A stretch of 64,000 nt of DNA from Afipia sp. (GCA_016201045.1 JACQDM010000001.1:310001-374000), one strand, 5' to 3'. Shown: positions 28,392-37,607, numbered from the stretch's first letter. Numbers and translations: made by a program. The notes: generated by a model from the sequence alone, not told the origin.

Positions 28392-29018
28392 CTAAGCTGT
28401 TCTCCTTGTCGGTGGGGAGTCGGCGAGGGAAAATTCCAAAACAGAGTCACTAGTCTTTGCAACACAGCGAACGCGACTCAGTGTTTCTTCATCAATGTCA
28501 AACCTAATGGCAATCACCATCTTGCCTCCTACTTTCTTTGGTAGTCCCAAGGGGTAAACTGTAAAGCCGGCGGACTGTATGATTGGCATTTTGTGCAACA
28601 AGATAACCGCCGTAACCGCCGACAAACCTTCCTGTAAGCCGTATTCCTGAAGACCCGTCAGTAGTTCGTAATAGGGTTTGCCGTGACGCCTTTTGGGCGC
28701 AATCGATATTCTTGATATCTCGAAAACGTCGGGTCGTTCTAAGATTGCACCCTCGACGAGATGTGGGAATGCTTCGCTGATCATATGCGGCGATGTTGTT
28801 GGATATAGACGAAAGCAACCGGTCACGTTCTCTTTGTCGTCGAGAGCAACGTGATAGATGGTTTTTTCATTGTCGTATTGATCGACTTCGTATTGGCCGT
28901 CCATTTCGAAGTCGGTCCAAGCGCGTTCGCGGACAAATATTTCGTGGCGAAAACGAAAATACCGATCAAGAGTTTCTCTATATCGAAGGCCGTTGGCGTG
29001 ATCGATTACCCGGATCAT
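28392..29018 (-). CDS. Acyl-homoserine-lactone synthase (LuxI family), copy 2
   Basis: The 208-residue protein begins MIRVIDHANGLRYRETLD and has all key LuxI positions: RFRHEIF, AW, FEMDGQYEVDQYDN, CFRLYPTT and FEISRISI (Glu and Arg of the SAM/acyl site). It is clearly related to, but much diverged from, copy 1 in the window, so the pair is an old duplication or came from separate sources, and the two probably make different signals. The ATG has a GGAGG ribosome site that lies inside a dyad at 29024-29044. Confidence 0.93.
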   Translation of the reverse strand: MIRVIDHANGLRYRETLDRYFRFRHEIFVRERAWTDFEMDGQYEVDQYDNEKTIYHVALDDKENVTGCFRLYPTTSPHMISEAFPHLVEGAILERPDVFEISRISIAPKRRHGKPYYELLTGLQEYGLQEGLSAVTAVILLHKMPIIQSAGFTVYPLGLPKKVGGKMVIAIRFDIDEETLSRVRCVAKTSDSVLEFSLADSPPTRRTA

Positions 29019-29023
29019 GAGAT

Positions 29024-29044
29024 CCTCCAGCAGGCTGCAGGAGG
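29024..29044. promoter_or_regulatory. Dyad overlapping the luxI-2 ribosome site
   Basis: A 21-bp near-perfect dyad (CCTCC.GCAG-g-CTGC.GGAGG) lies 5 bp upstream of the luxI-2 ATG. On the mRNA the ribosome-binding GGAGG would pair with the upstream CCUCC. It could be a lux box used for repression or an RNA switch that hides the ribosome site. Only the symmetry and the overlap are seen directly. Confidence 0.5.
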
Positions 29045-29097
29045 AGCGTCACATCTCGAAAATTGACCGCGTAGTCATAAGACTTGCCATTGACACC

Positions 29098-29841
29098 CTA
29101 AAGCCGAATCTCACCGCGTCGGATCGATTCTGCAACGGCTTGAGTCTTCGTATATGCCTTCAACTTACGCATGGCTGACGCCATGTGCTTGTTCACAGTG
29201 TCGGTTGAAATCGAGAGAATGCAACCAGTGTCCCAGGCAGTCTTGCCTATGGCCGCCCAGGTCAGCACTTCGCGTTCGCGAAGGGTTAAAATATACTGAG
29301 GCGTTTGATCGGCAGTCCGCAGACGCATCAACTGATTGACCGCGTAAATTGCAAGCAATTCCATGGCCGCTACGCCTTGGTCTGTCCGGTCAATATCCGA
29401 TCCAGAGAACGAAACCATGCCTTCATAGCCATGCATTCCATGGATCGGCACGCAAAGACCGTTCCGCATGCCGTAATCCTGCGCGGCGACACTCATTACC
29501 TTAGTTGCAAGCTCTGAGGATCGGTCCCACGGAACGTTGATCCATTGAAACGCGGTACACTGCGTGCGCCCGTAACTTGCGACTGGATCGAATTGATTGA
29601 ATTTCTGGTGAACGTACTCTTTGAACCATTGTTCGGGCCAATGCCGCAAAAGCACTCGCTGTTCAAATTCATTTCGAGCAATGCTTGGGGCACTTGTAAT
29701 CAATAAGTAGTCATAGCCGTAAGTACCGGCCGCAACCTTTATGCAATCGACTAACGCTACTGTCGTCTTTGACTTTTCAAATACCTCAATCAAAGCAAGC
29801 ACGTTATCGAAATACTTAAACTCACTACGCAGCACCCCCAT
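29098..29841 (-). CDS. LuxR-family quorum-sensing regulator, copy 2
   Basis: About 247 residues from ATG 29841 (a TTG 9 bp upstream is an alternative). The ligand-binding domain carries WPEQWFKEYVHQKFNQFDPV, with the conserved Trp, Tyr, Asp and Pro of AHL receptors, and GLCVPIHGMHGYEG. The HTH is LREREVLTWAAIGKTAWDTGCIL...DTVNKHM. Both LuxR proteins share the rare GKTAWD(I/T)G sequence in the recognition region, so they may read similar DNA sites. It is followed by luxI-2 after 79 bp. Confidence 0.9.
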   Translation of the reverse strand: MGVLRSEFKYFDNVLALIEVFEKSKTTVALVDCIKVAAGTYGYDYLLITSAPSIARNEFEQRVLLRHWPEQWFKEYVHQKFNQFDPVASYGRTQCTAFQWINVPWDRSSELATKVMSVAAQDYGMRNGLCVPIHGMHGYEGMVSFSGSDIDRTDQGVAAMELLAIYAVNQLMRLRTADQTPQYILTLREREVLTWAAIGKTAWDTGCILSISTDTVNKHMASAMRKLKAYTKTQAVAESIRRGEIRL

Positions 29842-30073
29842 GTCCCCCAAGACAATAAGAATGGCCTACAACAAAATATTGCATGACAGCCGTGGGCACG
29901 CAATCGCCGGGTATGGGGTCGTAGGAACGAATTTTATAACAAAAACGAGCGGCTGAGCGAAATTCGCATAAGCAACATCGTCACCGGGGGTGCCAGGATA
30001 AGCGTTCAACGGTTCTATATAAATCTGAAAAGCGCGCCCTAAAAGAGAATTCGGATATCAGCAGAATAAAGTT

Positions 30074-32689
30074 TTACATTGCCACGGTCTTCAGTTCTGA
30101 CCAGCAATATGGAGTATAAACGAGACCAAACAAGTTTCCTTGCCTGAGATAGTCAAGCCGAATTGTACGCAAGGCCATTTCAACAGTGTGTTGCCCATCC
30201 ATCCACGTAGAGAAAAAACTCTCTGCAACATCCATGGCCATTGCCTGCTCAACTTTGACTTCAGTGCCGATCACGCCAGCCGCATTTCCTCTACCAACAA
30301 ATGCATCAAGATACGAAACTAGAGTTTCTGGCTCAATAGCTACCGAATGGCAGGCATTGATGAAGACTAGTGGGCGAACCTTGTCCCAAATTTTCTTGTT
30401 GAGGTTATCGTACCATTCCATCGTCCAACCAATAAAATCGCTCGTCGTGATCGACTCACGGTTACCTACACCCAGGAACGTATTCGAATCGGCAATATTT
30501 TTACGCTCCCCATGACAATAGAAATAAACAAATGGCACGTCTGCTCCAAGCAGGGTTTCGATGGTGGCCTTGTCCTTGCCCTCTCGAAGTTTGGCCTCAG
30601 GCCGCACCTTAGAGAGCGCGATAACAAGCCTTTCGACGTGTTTTTTTAGGCTCCCTAGATCAACATCGTATTGGGTTTCGCAAACCACCACTTCGCACGC
30701 AGACATCATGGGAACAGTGAGTACGGGCCGAGTTGCCGATGCTAGTTGCTCGATTGCATAGCGGTAACCCCAAAATCCAAACGGGCAAAGCACATCTCGC
30801 TTGTGAGGGCCGCATGGGCATTTAAGCGGCGCGCCAGAGAATAAGGGAGTTCTTCCGTCCCATTGTTCTACCATTGGGCAAAGTGTGGGCGTCACGCCCG
30901 AGTACAATGGAATCTCGTAAATGTAACTCCAAGGCAGTACGAAGCTTGACGTATTCGGGCGCGTGACTTGGATCACAAAATTTTCCGGGGCACGGCGCAA
31001 ATCGCCAAAAAAACTAGCCGGAACCTGGCCGGGCAATTGCGTATATAAATCCCAACCGATCGGCGCAAGTTCACGCAGGTCGTCCGCCAACATTGACCGA
31101 TCACGACGCTTCTCTTCAGGCGCCCGTATCGACAGAGCGCTACGTAATTTTTTAATTGTTTCGCCGACGTTCTTACTTTTTATCTCGAGGGTCATACCGG
31201 GAGCACTTTGCGCAGATGTTGCGCCGGGAGCTCGAATTACAATCTGATGATTGCCACTATCGTTTGCGTTGGTCAGGATGCTGATCCGAGGTCGCTCAGG
31301 AATATCATCTAGCCCAGTTAGATCGTCGGACGTCGTGAAATCCGTTATTATTTTGAAACCACCGACATCTCCCGGCCAAATCGTCAAACGTTGCGATTGG
31401 ATCAAAACGTTCCGGTAATAGTACCCGATCCGAGCATGGGCGGCTTCGGTCCACGGAAGACCAGTTGGTGTTTTCAAATAAAAACTAAGAAAGCGGCCAC
31501 CGCCTTTCGCGCGTGCATAGTCACCATCTTCGGGAAGAAAAAAGCCGCCGTGCGCTACGCTAGGCCGCTCCGTTTTGAGCGCTTTTTCGTCTATGCCAAC
31601 TCCGAGGTCGGTGCTGCTTACCATCACATCGAGTTCGACATTTGTCGGAAGTCTCTGTTCGGGAATAGGTTCGGGGTTCGCAACTCTGCTTTCCGCCGAG
31701 AGTTCACCGATATCGAGCCGAAGGCGTACTATGCTATCGGGCCCGAACGATGACTTTCTTGTTAGCAGACTGCCCTTCAGATCGAGCAAAGCGGCATTAG
31801 CGTATCGGGGTTGACGTCGAGGCGTATACGTAGCTGGACCCGCATGCCGGTCGGCTCGTCCACCCCAAAAACCAGGATCTGATGACGCGATTGGCCCGGA
31901 TACCCAATCGAAATCGAAGGGTGACAAATTTTCTGAACCCGGAAGCAGATTTCTAAGGGCATCCAGAATCCCAGATTGGGTTCGACCCTCTGGAGTTTCT
32001 TTCTTGCTTACAAAGCTTTTTTCCTGGCGCTTCCGTGCTTTTGTTTCCAAATCCGCATTTTTCTCTCGAACTTTTTGCCCGACCGTTCCCGCATCGATCG
32101 AGCGAGGTCGTCTTTTAGGAGTCGATGACTTCGGGGCCGATGCTCGCTTTTTGGTCTTTGCCAATGGCGCGCGAATCTCCGTCGTCACCCTTCGCGGTGC
32201 TTTATCCTTATGTCGTTCAGCCTTACGTGCCACCTTCTTTGTCGGCGATTTCCTCGCCACTCGTTTCGAGGTCGATTTCTTCGCTGCTTTTTTGTTTTGC
32301 TCCGGACTGCGACGACCGCTACGCTTTCCAGATCTGATCCTTTTTTTGGATTTTGGGCCATCGCGAGAGATGCTCGCACGAGATAATCCACTGAGAAGCG
32401 GTCCATACAACTGGATCGATTCAACGACGTCGCCAACACTAACCGCGGTATCCATTGCGGTCATGCTGATACGGGCACCCCGCACTCTTAACGACGGCCA
32501 CTTCTGAATCTGACCTGCAAGTTCGCGACGTTTAGTCCGCTCGATGAAATCAAAAAGAGGTGTATGCGCTTTAAAAAACGAAACCGGCAGGCCGCTGAAG
32601 TTCGCCATACATTCAACGACCTGTCTTAAAAGCCAAGCCGTATCGAAAGTATCGTTTCCGCTCTGCCGTCGTGGTGTTCGTGCGGCCAT
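30074..32689 (-). CDS. CHAT-domain (caspase-like) protein with Lys/Arg-rich linker
   Basis: The 871-residue protein ends in a CHAT protease domain with the catalytic dyad His726 (YFYCHGE) and Cys780 (FINACHS). The N-terminal about 100 residues form a small helical domain (VVECMANFSGLPVSFF...VSVGDVVESI) that recalls an acyl-carrier-like or adaptor fold, without the Ser of a working carrier. Residues about 108-240 are extremely basic, with histone H1-like KKAAKK and KKVARK blocks. A beta-rich region (about 280-480) precedes the protease. In known conflict systems CHAT proteases are effectors released by a sensor. It is the last gene of a four-gene unit with a small membrane protein, a trypsin-like protease and a lipoprotein. 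Confidence 0.85.
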   Translation of the reverse strand: MAARTPRRQSGNDTFDTAWLLRQVVECMANFSGLPVSFFKAHTPLFDFIERTKRRELAGQIQKWPSLRVRGARISMTAMDTAVSVGDVVESIQLYGPLLSGLSRASISRDGPKSKKRIRSGKRSGRRSPEQNKKAAKKSTSKRVARKSPTKKVARKAERHKDKAPRRVTTEIRAPLAKTKKRASAPKSSTPKRRPRSIDAGTVGQKVREKNADLETKARKRQEKSFVSKKETPEGRTQSGILDALRNLLPGSENLSPFDFDWVSGPIASSDPGFWGGRADRHAGPATYTPRRQPRYANAALLDLKGSLLTRKSSFGPDSIVRLRLDIGELSAESRVANPEPIPEQRLPTNVELDVMVSSTDLGVGIDEKALKTERPSVAHGGFFLPEDGDYARAKGGGRFLSFYLKTPTGLPWTEAAHARIGYYYRNVLIQSQRLTIWPGDVGGFKIITDFTTSDDLTGLDDIPERPRISILTNANDSGNHQIVIRAPGATSAQSAPGMTLEIKSKNVGETIKKLRSALSIRAPEEKRRDRSMLADDLRELAPIGWDLYTQLPGQVPASFFGDLRRAPENFVIQVTRPNTSSFVLPWSYIYEIPLYSGVTPTLCPMVEQWDGRTPLFSGAPLKCPCGPHKRDVLCPFGFWGYRYAIEQLASATRPVLTVPMMSACEVVVCETQYDVDLGSLKKHVERLVIALSKVRPEAKLREGKDKATIETLLGADVPFVYFYCHGERKNIADSNTFLGVGNRESITTSDFIGWTMEWYDNLNKKIWDKVRPLVFINACHSVAIEPETLVSYLDAFVGRGNAAGVIGTEVKVEQAMAMDVAESFFSTWMDGQHTVEMALRTIRLDYLRQGNLFGLVYTPYCWSELKTVAM

Positions 32690-32818
32690 TCTGTGCTTTC
32701 AAACCAAGAAAGGGATTACATCCAATCACTCCCGTCGGCGGCTGAGTACGGCTGCAGCAGAAACCAAAAATTGCGCAGCAACCATTCTAACGTTCAAATC
32801 GTCTCTCGTCGGCTCGAG

Positions 32819-33088
32819 TTAGGATCCGTCGCCAAGCCATCCAGTGCCTTTAAGCCAGGTGTTGCCGAGAGTAAGGTATCCAAAGAAGCCGAAAAACAGG
32901 CCGATACAATACCAGCCAAAAAGTGCTGGCGAATTGAACAGTGCCGTAACCGCACCTCCACCAATGGCAGCGATGACACTCGCGATATTCGATAGGGCTA
33001 CCGTTTCTCCCTGCCGACGCAACGTCCTATATGTTATCCATCCAATAATAATTCCAAAACATAGTGCGCCAATCAGATCTACACCCAT
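32819..33088 (-). CDS. Small inner-membrane protein in the CHAT operon
   Basis: The ATG at 33088 (MGVDLIGALCFG) is chosen because GGAGAGG lies 6 bp upstream. It gives 89 residues with three hydrophobic segments (about 3-20, 35-52 and 57-74) rich in Gly and Ala. No family is recognised. Its position between the trypsin-like protease and CHAT genes on the same strand suggests it anchors or senses for these soluble effectors, an inference from gene order only. Confidence 0.65.
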   Translation of the reverse strand: MGVDLIGALCFGIIIGWITYRTLRRQGETVALSNIASVIAAIGGGAVTALFNSPALFGWYCIGLFFGFFGYLTLGNTWLKGTGWLGDGS

Positions 33089-33210
33089 AACTATCCTCTC
33101 CATTTCATTTCTTCGACGGTTTTAACGAAACGCACGAGCGCTCTCAGGTGATCGAAGAACTCGAGTCGCCCATAGAAGAGCCCTCCTAGAAACCTTTGGA
33201 AACATTTACT

Positions 33211-34203
33211 TCAAGCAGCCAAGACGACATTCAAAAAGCGTGAGAGTGAAGACAATTCGGTAATGAGCGCGAAACGACTACTGGTCGGACTATCAGCAAC
33301 GACCCCAGAATGCACACCGACCCCAAGATTTTGACCACCAGCTTTCGTCATCCACAATTTGCCAGAATCCCCGGGAATTCCCGGCGAAAAATCATCAATG
33401 CTTTTGACAAGGAAGCACGCGATCCGCGAGATGCCGCCTGGCTGCTGCTGATAAACATAGTACACATGAGAAATAACACCTGCGCGTGCACCGGATGCCC
33501 AGGAGTAAGAATAGACCGGAAGATTCAAGAGCGAATTCAAGTACGCCGAAGGCGACGCTCGATTGGGTTTAAAGATCCCGACAGGTTTTCCGAAATTTGG
33601 GATCTCGGGGCTAAAGCGATTTTCTAAATTGGGCGGGATGAGAACCAGAGCACAGTCCACGTCGATATAGGCCTGAGGGTTATCGAAGGGTGGCAAAAAA
33701 TTCTCGTCCGCGACAAGACCCACACTTCTTGCTGTCGTCCCCACAATAGCACCCACCGATCTGAAGTCGGGGCATGCGATCGCGCTGCCTTCGCTGAGCG
33801 CAATATGTTGGTTGGTAAGAGCGTACAATCTTGTTTGATTTGGATCTGTCATGAGACAGCCCAATGTCCCGGTAATCTGCATATTAGATATCTTCCCGCC
33901 AGCTTGATAAATTTGCGCTGGGGAGCGAGTGCCCGGCTGCGATGAGTCATCGGAATTTATTGTCACAACGTCGGTTGGAAATGTTGCGCCGTCAGCTTCA
34001 ATGAATTTCGGTAAGCGTGTTCGTCCATCCACCAGGCGCCGCCGCGCTCCTAAGATTGGGAGTTTCGTTTTCACGAAAAAGGTAACAGCTGATCTGTTGC
34101 CGCGCGTACTTCCTCGAACTTCCTTTGGCCCATAGGCAACGCCAACAATGCCAGATTTCAGCTTAAAGCGATTGAAAGTCACCAGTAGGTCGGCCGGTTT
34201 CAT
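33211..34203 (-). CDS. Trypsin-like serine protease (cytosolic, no signal peptide)
   Basis: The 330-residue protein has a chymotrypsin-like triad: His133 in YALTNQHIAL, Asp in YIDVDCALVLIP (Asp181 or Asp183) and Ser280 in GIPGDSGKLW. The N-terminal about 95 residues (GIVGVAYGPKEVRGS...TFFVKTKLP) form a small alpha/beta segment like those before the trypsin fold in Nal1-type proteins. No export signal is visible, so it should act in the cytosol. Together with the CHAT protein it gives a double-protease unit. It lies 11 bp after the lipoprotein gene. Confidence 0.82.
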   Translation of the reverse strand: MKPADLLVTFNRFKLKSGIVGVAYGPKEVRGSTRGNRSAVTFFVKTKLPILGARRRLVDGRTRLPKFIEADGATFPTDVVTINSDDSSQPGTRSPAQIYQAGGKISNMQITGTLGCLMTDPNQTRLYALTNQHIALSEGSAIACPDFRSVGAIVGTTARSVGLVADENFLPPFDNPQAYIDVDCALVLIPPNLENRFSPEIPNFGKPVGIFKPNRASPSAYLNSLLNLPVYSYSWASGARAGVISHVYYVYQQQPGGISRIACFLVKSIDDFSPGIPGDSGKLWMTKAGGQNLGVGVHSGVVADSPTSSRFALITELSSLSRFLNVVLAA

Positions 34204-34214
34204 GAAAACACTCG

Positions 34215-34763
34215 CTAGAGATCAACACGATCAATCCTCTGGGTCGAAGGATCGTAAATAATCATGTAGCTGCGAGTACTAATAAGGCTTTTGCTCGCGT
34301 TGCCGGAAACGGTCTGGGTCCCTTGCTTCTCGATAAGCTTTTCTACCGCCGCGATGGCCTGCTCAAATGTCTTGTCGTCCACTTTGCTGGAAAGCTTGGT
34401 TGGATATTGCGCTGTACTTAGCTCCATGCTCGTTTCTGCCGTCCCCGAAAGCGGTCGCTTAATATCGAGATTCACGAGCTGACTGGCGCCAAGTGAAATC
34501 GGCGTCTTGTCAATCGTAGTCTCGTTTGTGTAGGTCTTAGTAATGCTCGTGACTTGCCCATCTTTCACAACTGGGTTTTCAACGAGATATCTGCTTTCAG
34601 TCGCAAGAAAACCGACCTTCTGTGGAACAGTCACCACAATGGGCACGCCTGCTACTGTTCTTGGTACTACCACACCACTTTCATCTCGAACGAAATAGGT
34701 TGTTTCGTAACTTGAGCAACCTCCAGCAACAAGCAACAGCCCCAGAACAATCAATTCGCGCAT
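34215..34763 (-). CDS. Lipoprotein, first gene of the CHAT/trypsin operon
   Basis: The ATG at 34763 gives MRELIVLGLLLVAGGCSSYETTYF, a type II signal peptide with lipobox VAGGC, and a 182-residue product. The mature part is mostly beta, with VVVPRTVAGVPIVVTVPQKVGFL and a C-terminal helix with EQAIAAVEKLIEKQG. No family is recognised. Lipidation would place it in the periplasm, facing the envelope, while the next gene encodes a signal-less protease. An envelope-damage sensor is one possibility, from context only. Confidence 0.7.
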   Translation of the reverse strand: MRELIVLGLLLVAGGCSSYETTYFVRDESGVVVPRTVAGVPIVVTVPQKVGFLATESRYLVENPVVKDGQVTSITKTYTNETTIDKTPISLGASQLVNLDIKRPLSGTAETSMELSTAQYPTKLSSKVDDKTFEQAIAAVEKLIEKQGTQTVSGNASKSLISTRSYMIIYDPSTQRIDRVDL

Positions 34764-35491
34764 ATGGCCCCGATGTCTGCCGCCCCAAAAGCAGCAATTT
34801 CTTGCAGCTCGATCGAGAGTCGGCGGGAGGCCCACAGAAATGGTGTCGCCAGCAAATATTAGGCTTAACCTGAGTACGACCTGCCCCGCATAATCCCCAC
34901 TCCAACTTTCGGCGAAGCGATACTTGCCGTGCCATGGCAAGGAATAGCTATTGACAGTTGATGCGTCGGGCGAACACGGAGCTTTGGTGATGGGATGGCT
35001 AAGAAAATTTCGTGATATTGGTCACTTTATCATTTCGTGCGTCCTAAAACCTGAATGATGCATAGCACTGGGTAGCGAATGGAGTATCGATTTGCCGAAT
35101 TTATCGCACGATCGACTTTGTAGTCGGCCAGTTTGATATTTTTGGCGATGATTGACTAAAATATTCAGCCTTGAAACCGAATCTACTGAGGCGCTCGAAA
35201 CGCTCGTTTCATCCCTAGCAGGGCTATACCGAGTCGAGTCACACTGATCGATTGGAAAGCTTTTCGTAATTTGCTAGCCAACGAATGACCAGACAGATTT
35301 TATAGATTTCTTATTAGACGCCAGCCGGGATTTGCGCCAGTCGATCACAAGATAAACTCGGGCTAAGTGTCGTCCTAAAAACTTGCGGTCTGGGTAAACT
35401 GTAGAGTGGATATCGCGCGCTGTTTTCTTGTAAGTTCGTCGGGAAAGTTCCTTTAACCCGCCTGTAAACGTCTGTCATTGGTTATTGTAAC
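34764..35491. other. Divergent non-coding region between two conflict-type operons
   Basis: About 730 bp with no supported gene. It must hold the promoter of the lipoprotein/CHAT operon and of the rightward membrane protein/ATPase pair. It is AT-rich from about 35000 on. I see no array of repeats, no RNA gene and no clear dyad. Confidence 0.5.
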
Positions 35492-36001
35492 TTGCCCAAT
35501 CATTGGGAAAATTCCAAAAATTCAAGATTGCTCATAACGGAAAAGATAAGCTTGAAAAAACCACACCTAACCCGACAAACCAAACGCATAACATCTCATA
35601 TCGGCGTAGAGGTATTCTTCGCCCTTCTTCCGCTGGCAATCCTCGGAGTTTATTGGCCCAATCATGGCCAAGGACACCCTAAAAGCTTTTGGTGGGGTCC
35701 AGAAGTCTCCATGACTTCTTGTGTCATCTACGGCCTTGCGCTCTCGAAACTGATAGCGGGATCGATTGTCATAGCCACAAGAAATACTTCTGAAGCCCGC
35801 ACCTTGTCGATTACAGTTGCGGTATTGGCACTGCTACTCGTGCTTGGAATTATTTTTTCAACTATTTTAATTTCAAAACTGTCAGTGCAAACTGACAGCT
35901 ATATTTGGCTGGGGCTTCAATATCTAAACTTAGCTTTCTCGATTGCGAGTTTCGTTACCCTTGGAGGATACGGAATCCGCGCAACTGAATCGCAAGAATA
36001 G
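35492..36001 (+). CDS. Predicted membrane protein upstream of a P-loop ATPase
   Basis: The longest reading (TTG at 35492) gives 169 residues; a second TTG at 35552 with ggaaaag upstream is an equally good start. Four hydrophobic segments are seen (about 38-54, 72-95, 107-130 and 140-160). No family is recognised. It is 34 bp from the ATPase gene on the same strand, so the two probably form one unit: a membrane protein plus a signalling ATPase, a layout common in defence islands. Confidence 0.55.
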   Translation: MPNHWENSKNSRLLITEKISLKKPHLTRQTKRITSHIGVEVFFALLPLAILGVYWPNHGQGHPKSFWWGPEVSMTSCVIYGLALSKLIAGSIVIATRNTSEARTLSITVAVLALLLVLGIIFSTILISKLSVQTDSYIWLGLQYLNLAFSIASFVTLGGYGIRATESQE

Positions 36002-36035
36002 CCACTAGTTTTTACGCTCAAAAAAAGGACGCGTC

Positions 36036-37607
36036 GTGATTCCGTTGAGCAAAATTGCGTGGGGACCCGACGATGCTCTAGCGAAGGATTCGAAATTCGC
36101 AGCAAAGTGGATTGAGCCAAATTCCATAGAGGTATGCCTTGACGAGAATAATTGGATAGTAAGTGGAGAAAAGGGTTCCGGGAAAAGCGCGATAAACCGT
36201 GCGTTAAAGGAAATTCATCGCGATAAATTCGATATTGTTTCCAGCATCGATTTCAACGGCCTGACTTTCAGCTCGCTGTACGGGAACATCGTATCTTTCG
36301 CAAAGACCACTCAGCTTGATCGCACCGTCACGCTATCTCAGTATTGGATGTTTTCGATAGTTGTTGAACTAATCAAAGAAAGCGTCCGCGCTTATCCAAA
36401 TATTTATGGCGAGGTTTTTAAGCGGTCGACGTCGTTCGATACCTCCGTTTCGGTCCACGACCGTTTGCTCAAATTGATGGAAGGAGCATGGAATAAGATA
36501 GATCAAATTACCGGTGCCAAGGGGAAAAAGCGGAAAAAGAAAAGCACGTCCGCAAATCTAATTGAAAGCGGCGGCATTACTGCGAGCGAGCTTTCGGAAT
36601 TGGCGCGATTCCCCATTGGCGAAAAATTTCAAAAATTAAAGAAGGACTACTTCGACCTTGTCAGTCGGCATGAGCATAAAATAATGCTCATAATGGACGG
36701 CTTGGACAAAATTGATAACCGAGACATTGACCACAATAGCGTAGGATTAATCTTTTCTAGTCTGGTTGATGCGACTGTCACATTAAAAAATGACAAAGAC
36801 ATACCTGACGGGATATTCCTCAAAATTATCATTCCTCACGATCGATACATTAGCTTGCGCCTCCGCGACTCTGACAAGGTCGACCTTTGTCATGCATCGA
36901 TACGTTGGAATCGTGATACACTCAAAGAATTCATTAGAAGAAGAATAGAAGTATCCGTTGAAACACAGTTTTCAAATTTTGAATTGGCATGGAAGAATGT
37001 CTTTCCAGACACGGTGATCAATCGGCACTACGGTTTGTCTGAAGATACCTTTGACTACGTGGTCAGGCATACGATGTACCGACCCCGGCAGTTGCAAATA
37101 CACCTTCAGCAAATAGCTAAGAAATACAAGGGCAAGCTCATCGAGCCAAGCATGATTAGTGGCTGCGTCGCCGAGTCGTGTGCAAGTTTGACTCGTCACT
37201 TCGTTAACGAATACTCCATTGACCATCCCAACCTTTCAAAGCTTCTTCAAATGTTTGATAGGCGTGACAATGTCATGGAATTCAAGGTGTTCAGGGACAT
37301 AGTCAGCACTGCCATTTCCCGCTTCAGCTCTAGTGGAGCTAACCGTCCTAACGTTGACGACAAAATAGATAGTCTTTTCATGATAGGATTTTTTGGTGTT
37401 GTAAATTTCTTTGAGCCCTCTGAAATAATTCGCAACACTTACATTCCGCCGACTAAAGAGGGACAAAGGCACTACGTGGATTTCTTCTTCAAGACGGCAC
37501 GCTTTTCAATTGTCGGTACGCTGCGTGACGAATCGTTAGTCGCGCTTCATCCAATCTTCGTCGAAGGAGCGAACCTTCGTCCACACCCCGCAATCATAGT
37601 TGGGTGA
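36036..37607 (+). CDS. P-loop ATPase, Sll1717-like (STAND/KAP-related)
   Basis: The 523-residue protein starts at GTG 36036. Walker A is GEKGSGKS (44-51) and Walker B is IMLIMDGLDKID (about 216-227). A Lys-rich insert (KGKKRKKKS, about 162-170) lies between them. The C-terminal half carries RPRQLQIHLQQIA, the sensor/helical part seen in KAP- and Sll1717-type ATPases. The family is poorly characterised and often found with other conflict genes. The low-GC codon use differs from the catabolic operons downstream, supporting lateral origin. Confidence 0.78.
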   Translation: MIPLSKIAWGPDDALAKDSKFAAKWIEPNSIEVCLDENNWIVSGEKGSGKSAINRALKEIHRDKFDIVSSIDFNGLTFSSLYGNIVSFAKTTQLDRTVTLSQYWMFSIVVELIKESVRAYPNIYGEVFKRSTSFDTSVSVHDRLLKLMEGAWNKIDQITGAKGKKRKKKSTSANLIESGGITASELSELARFPIGEKFQKLKKDYFDLVSRHEHKIMLIMDGLDKIDNRDIDHNSVGLIFSSLVDATVTLKNDKDIPDGIFLKIIIPHDRYISLRLRDSDKVDLCHASIRWNRDTLKEFIRRRIEVSVETQFSNFELAWKNVFPDTVINRHYGLSEDTFDYVVRHTMYRPRQLQIHLQQIAKKYKGKLIEPSMISGCVAESCASLTRHFVNEYSIDHPNLSKLLQMFDRRDNVMEFKVFRDIVSTAISRFSSSGANRPNVDDKIDSLFMIGFFGVVNFFEPSEIIRNTYIPPTKEGQRHYVDFFFKTARFSIVGTLRDESLVALHPIFVEGANLRPHPAIIVG

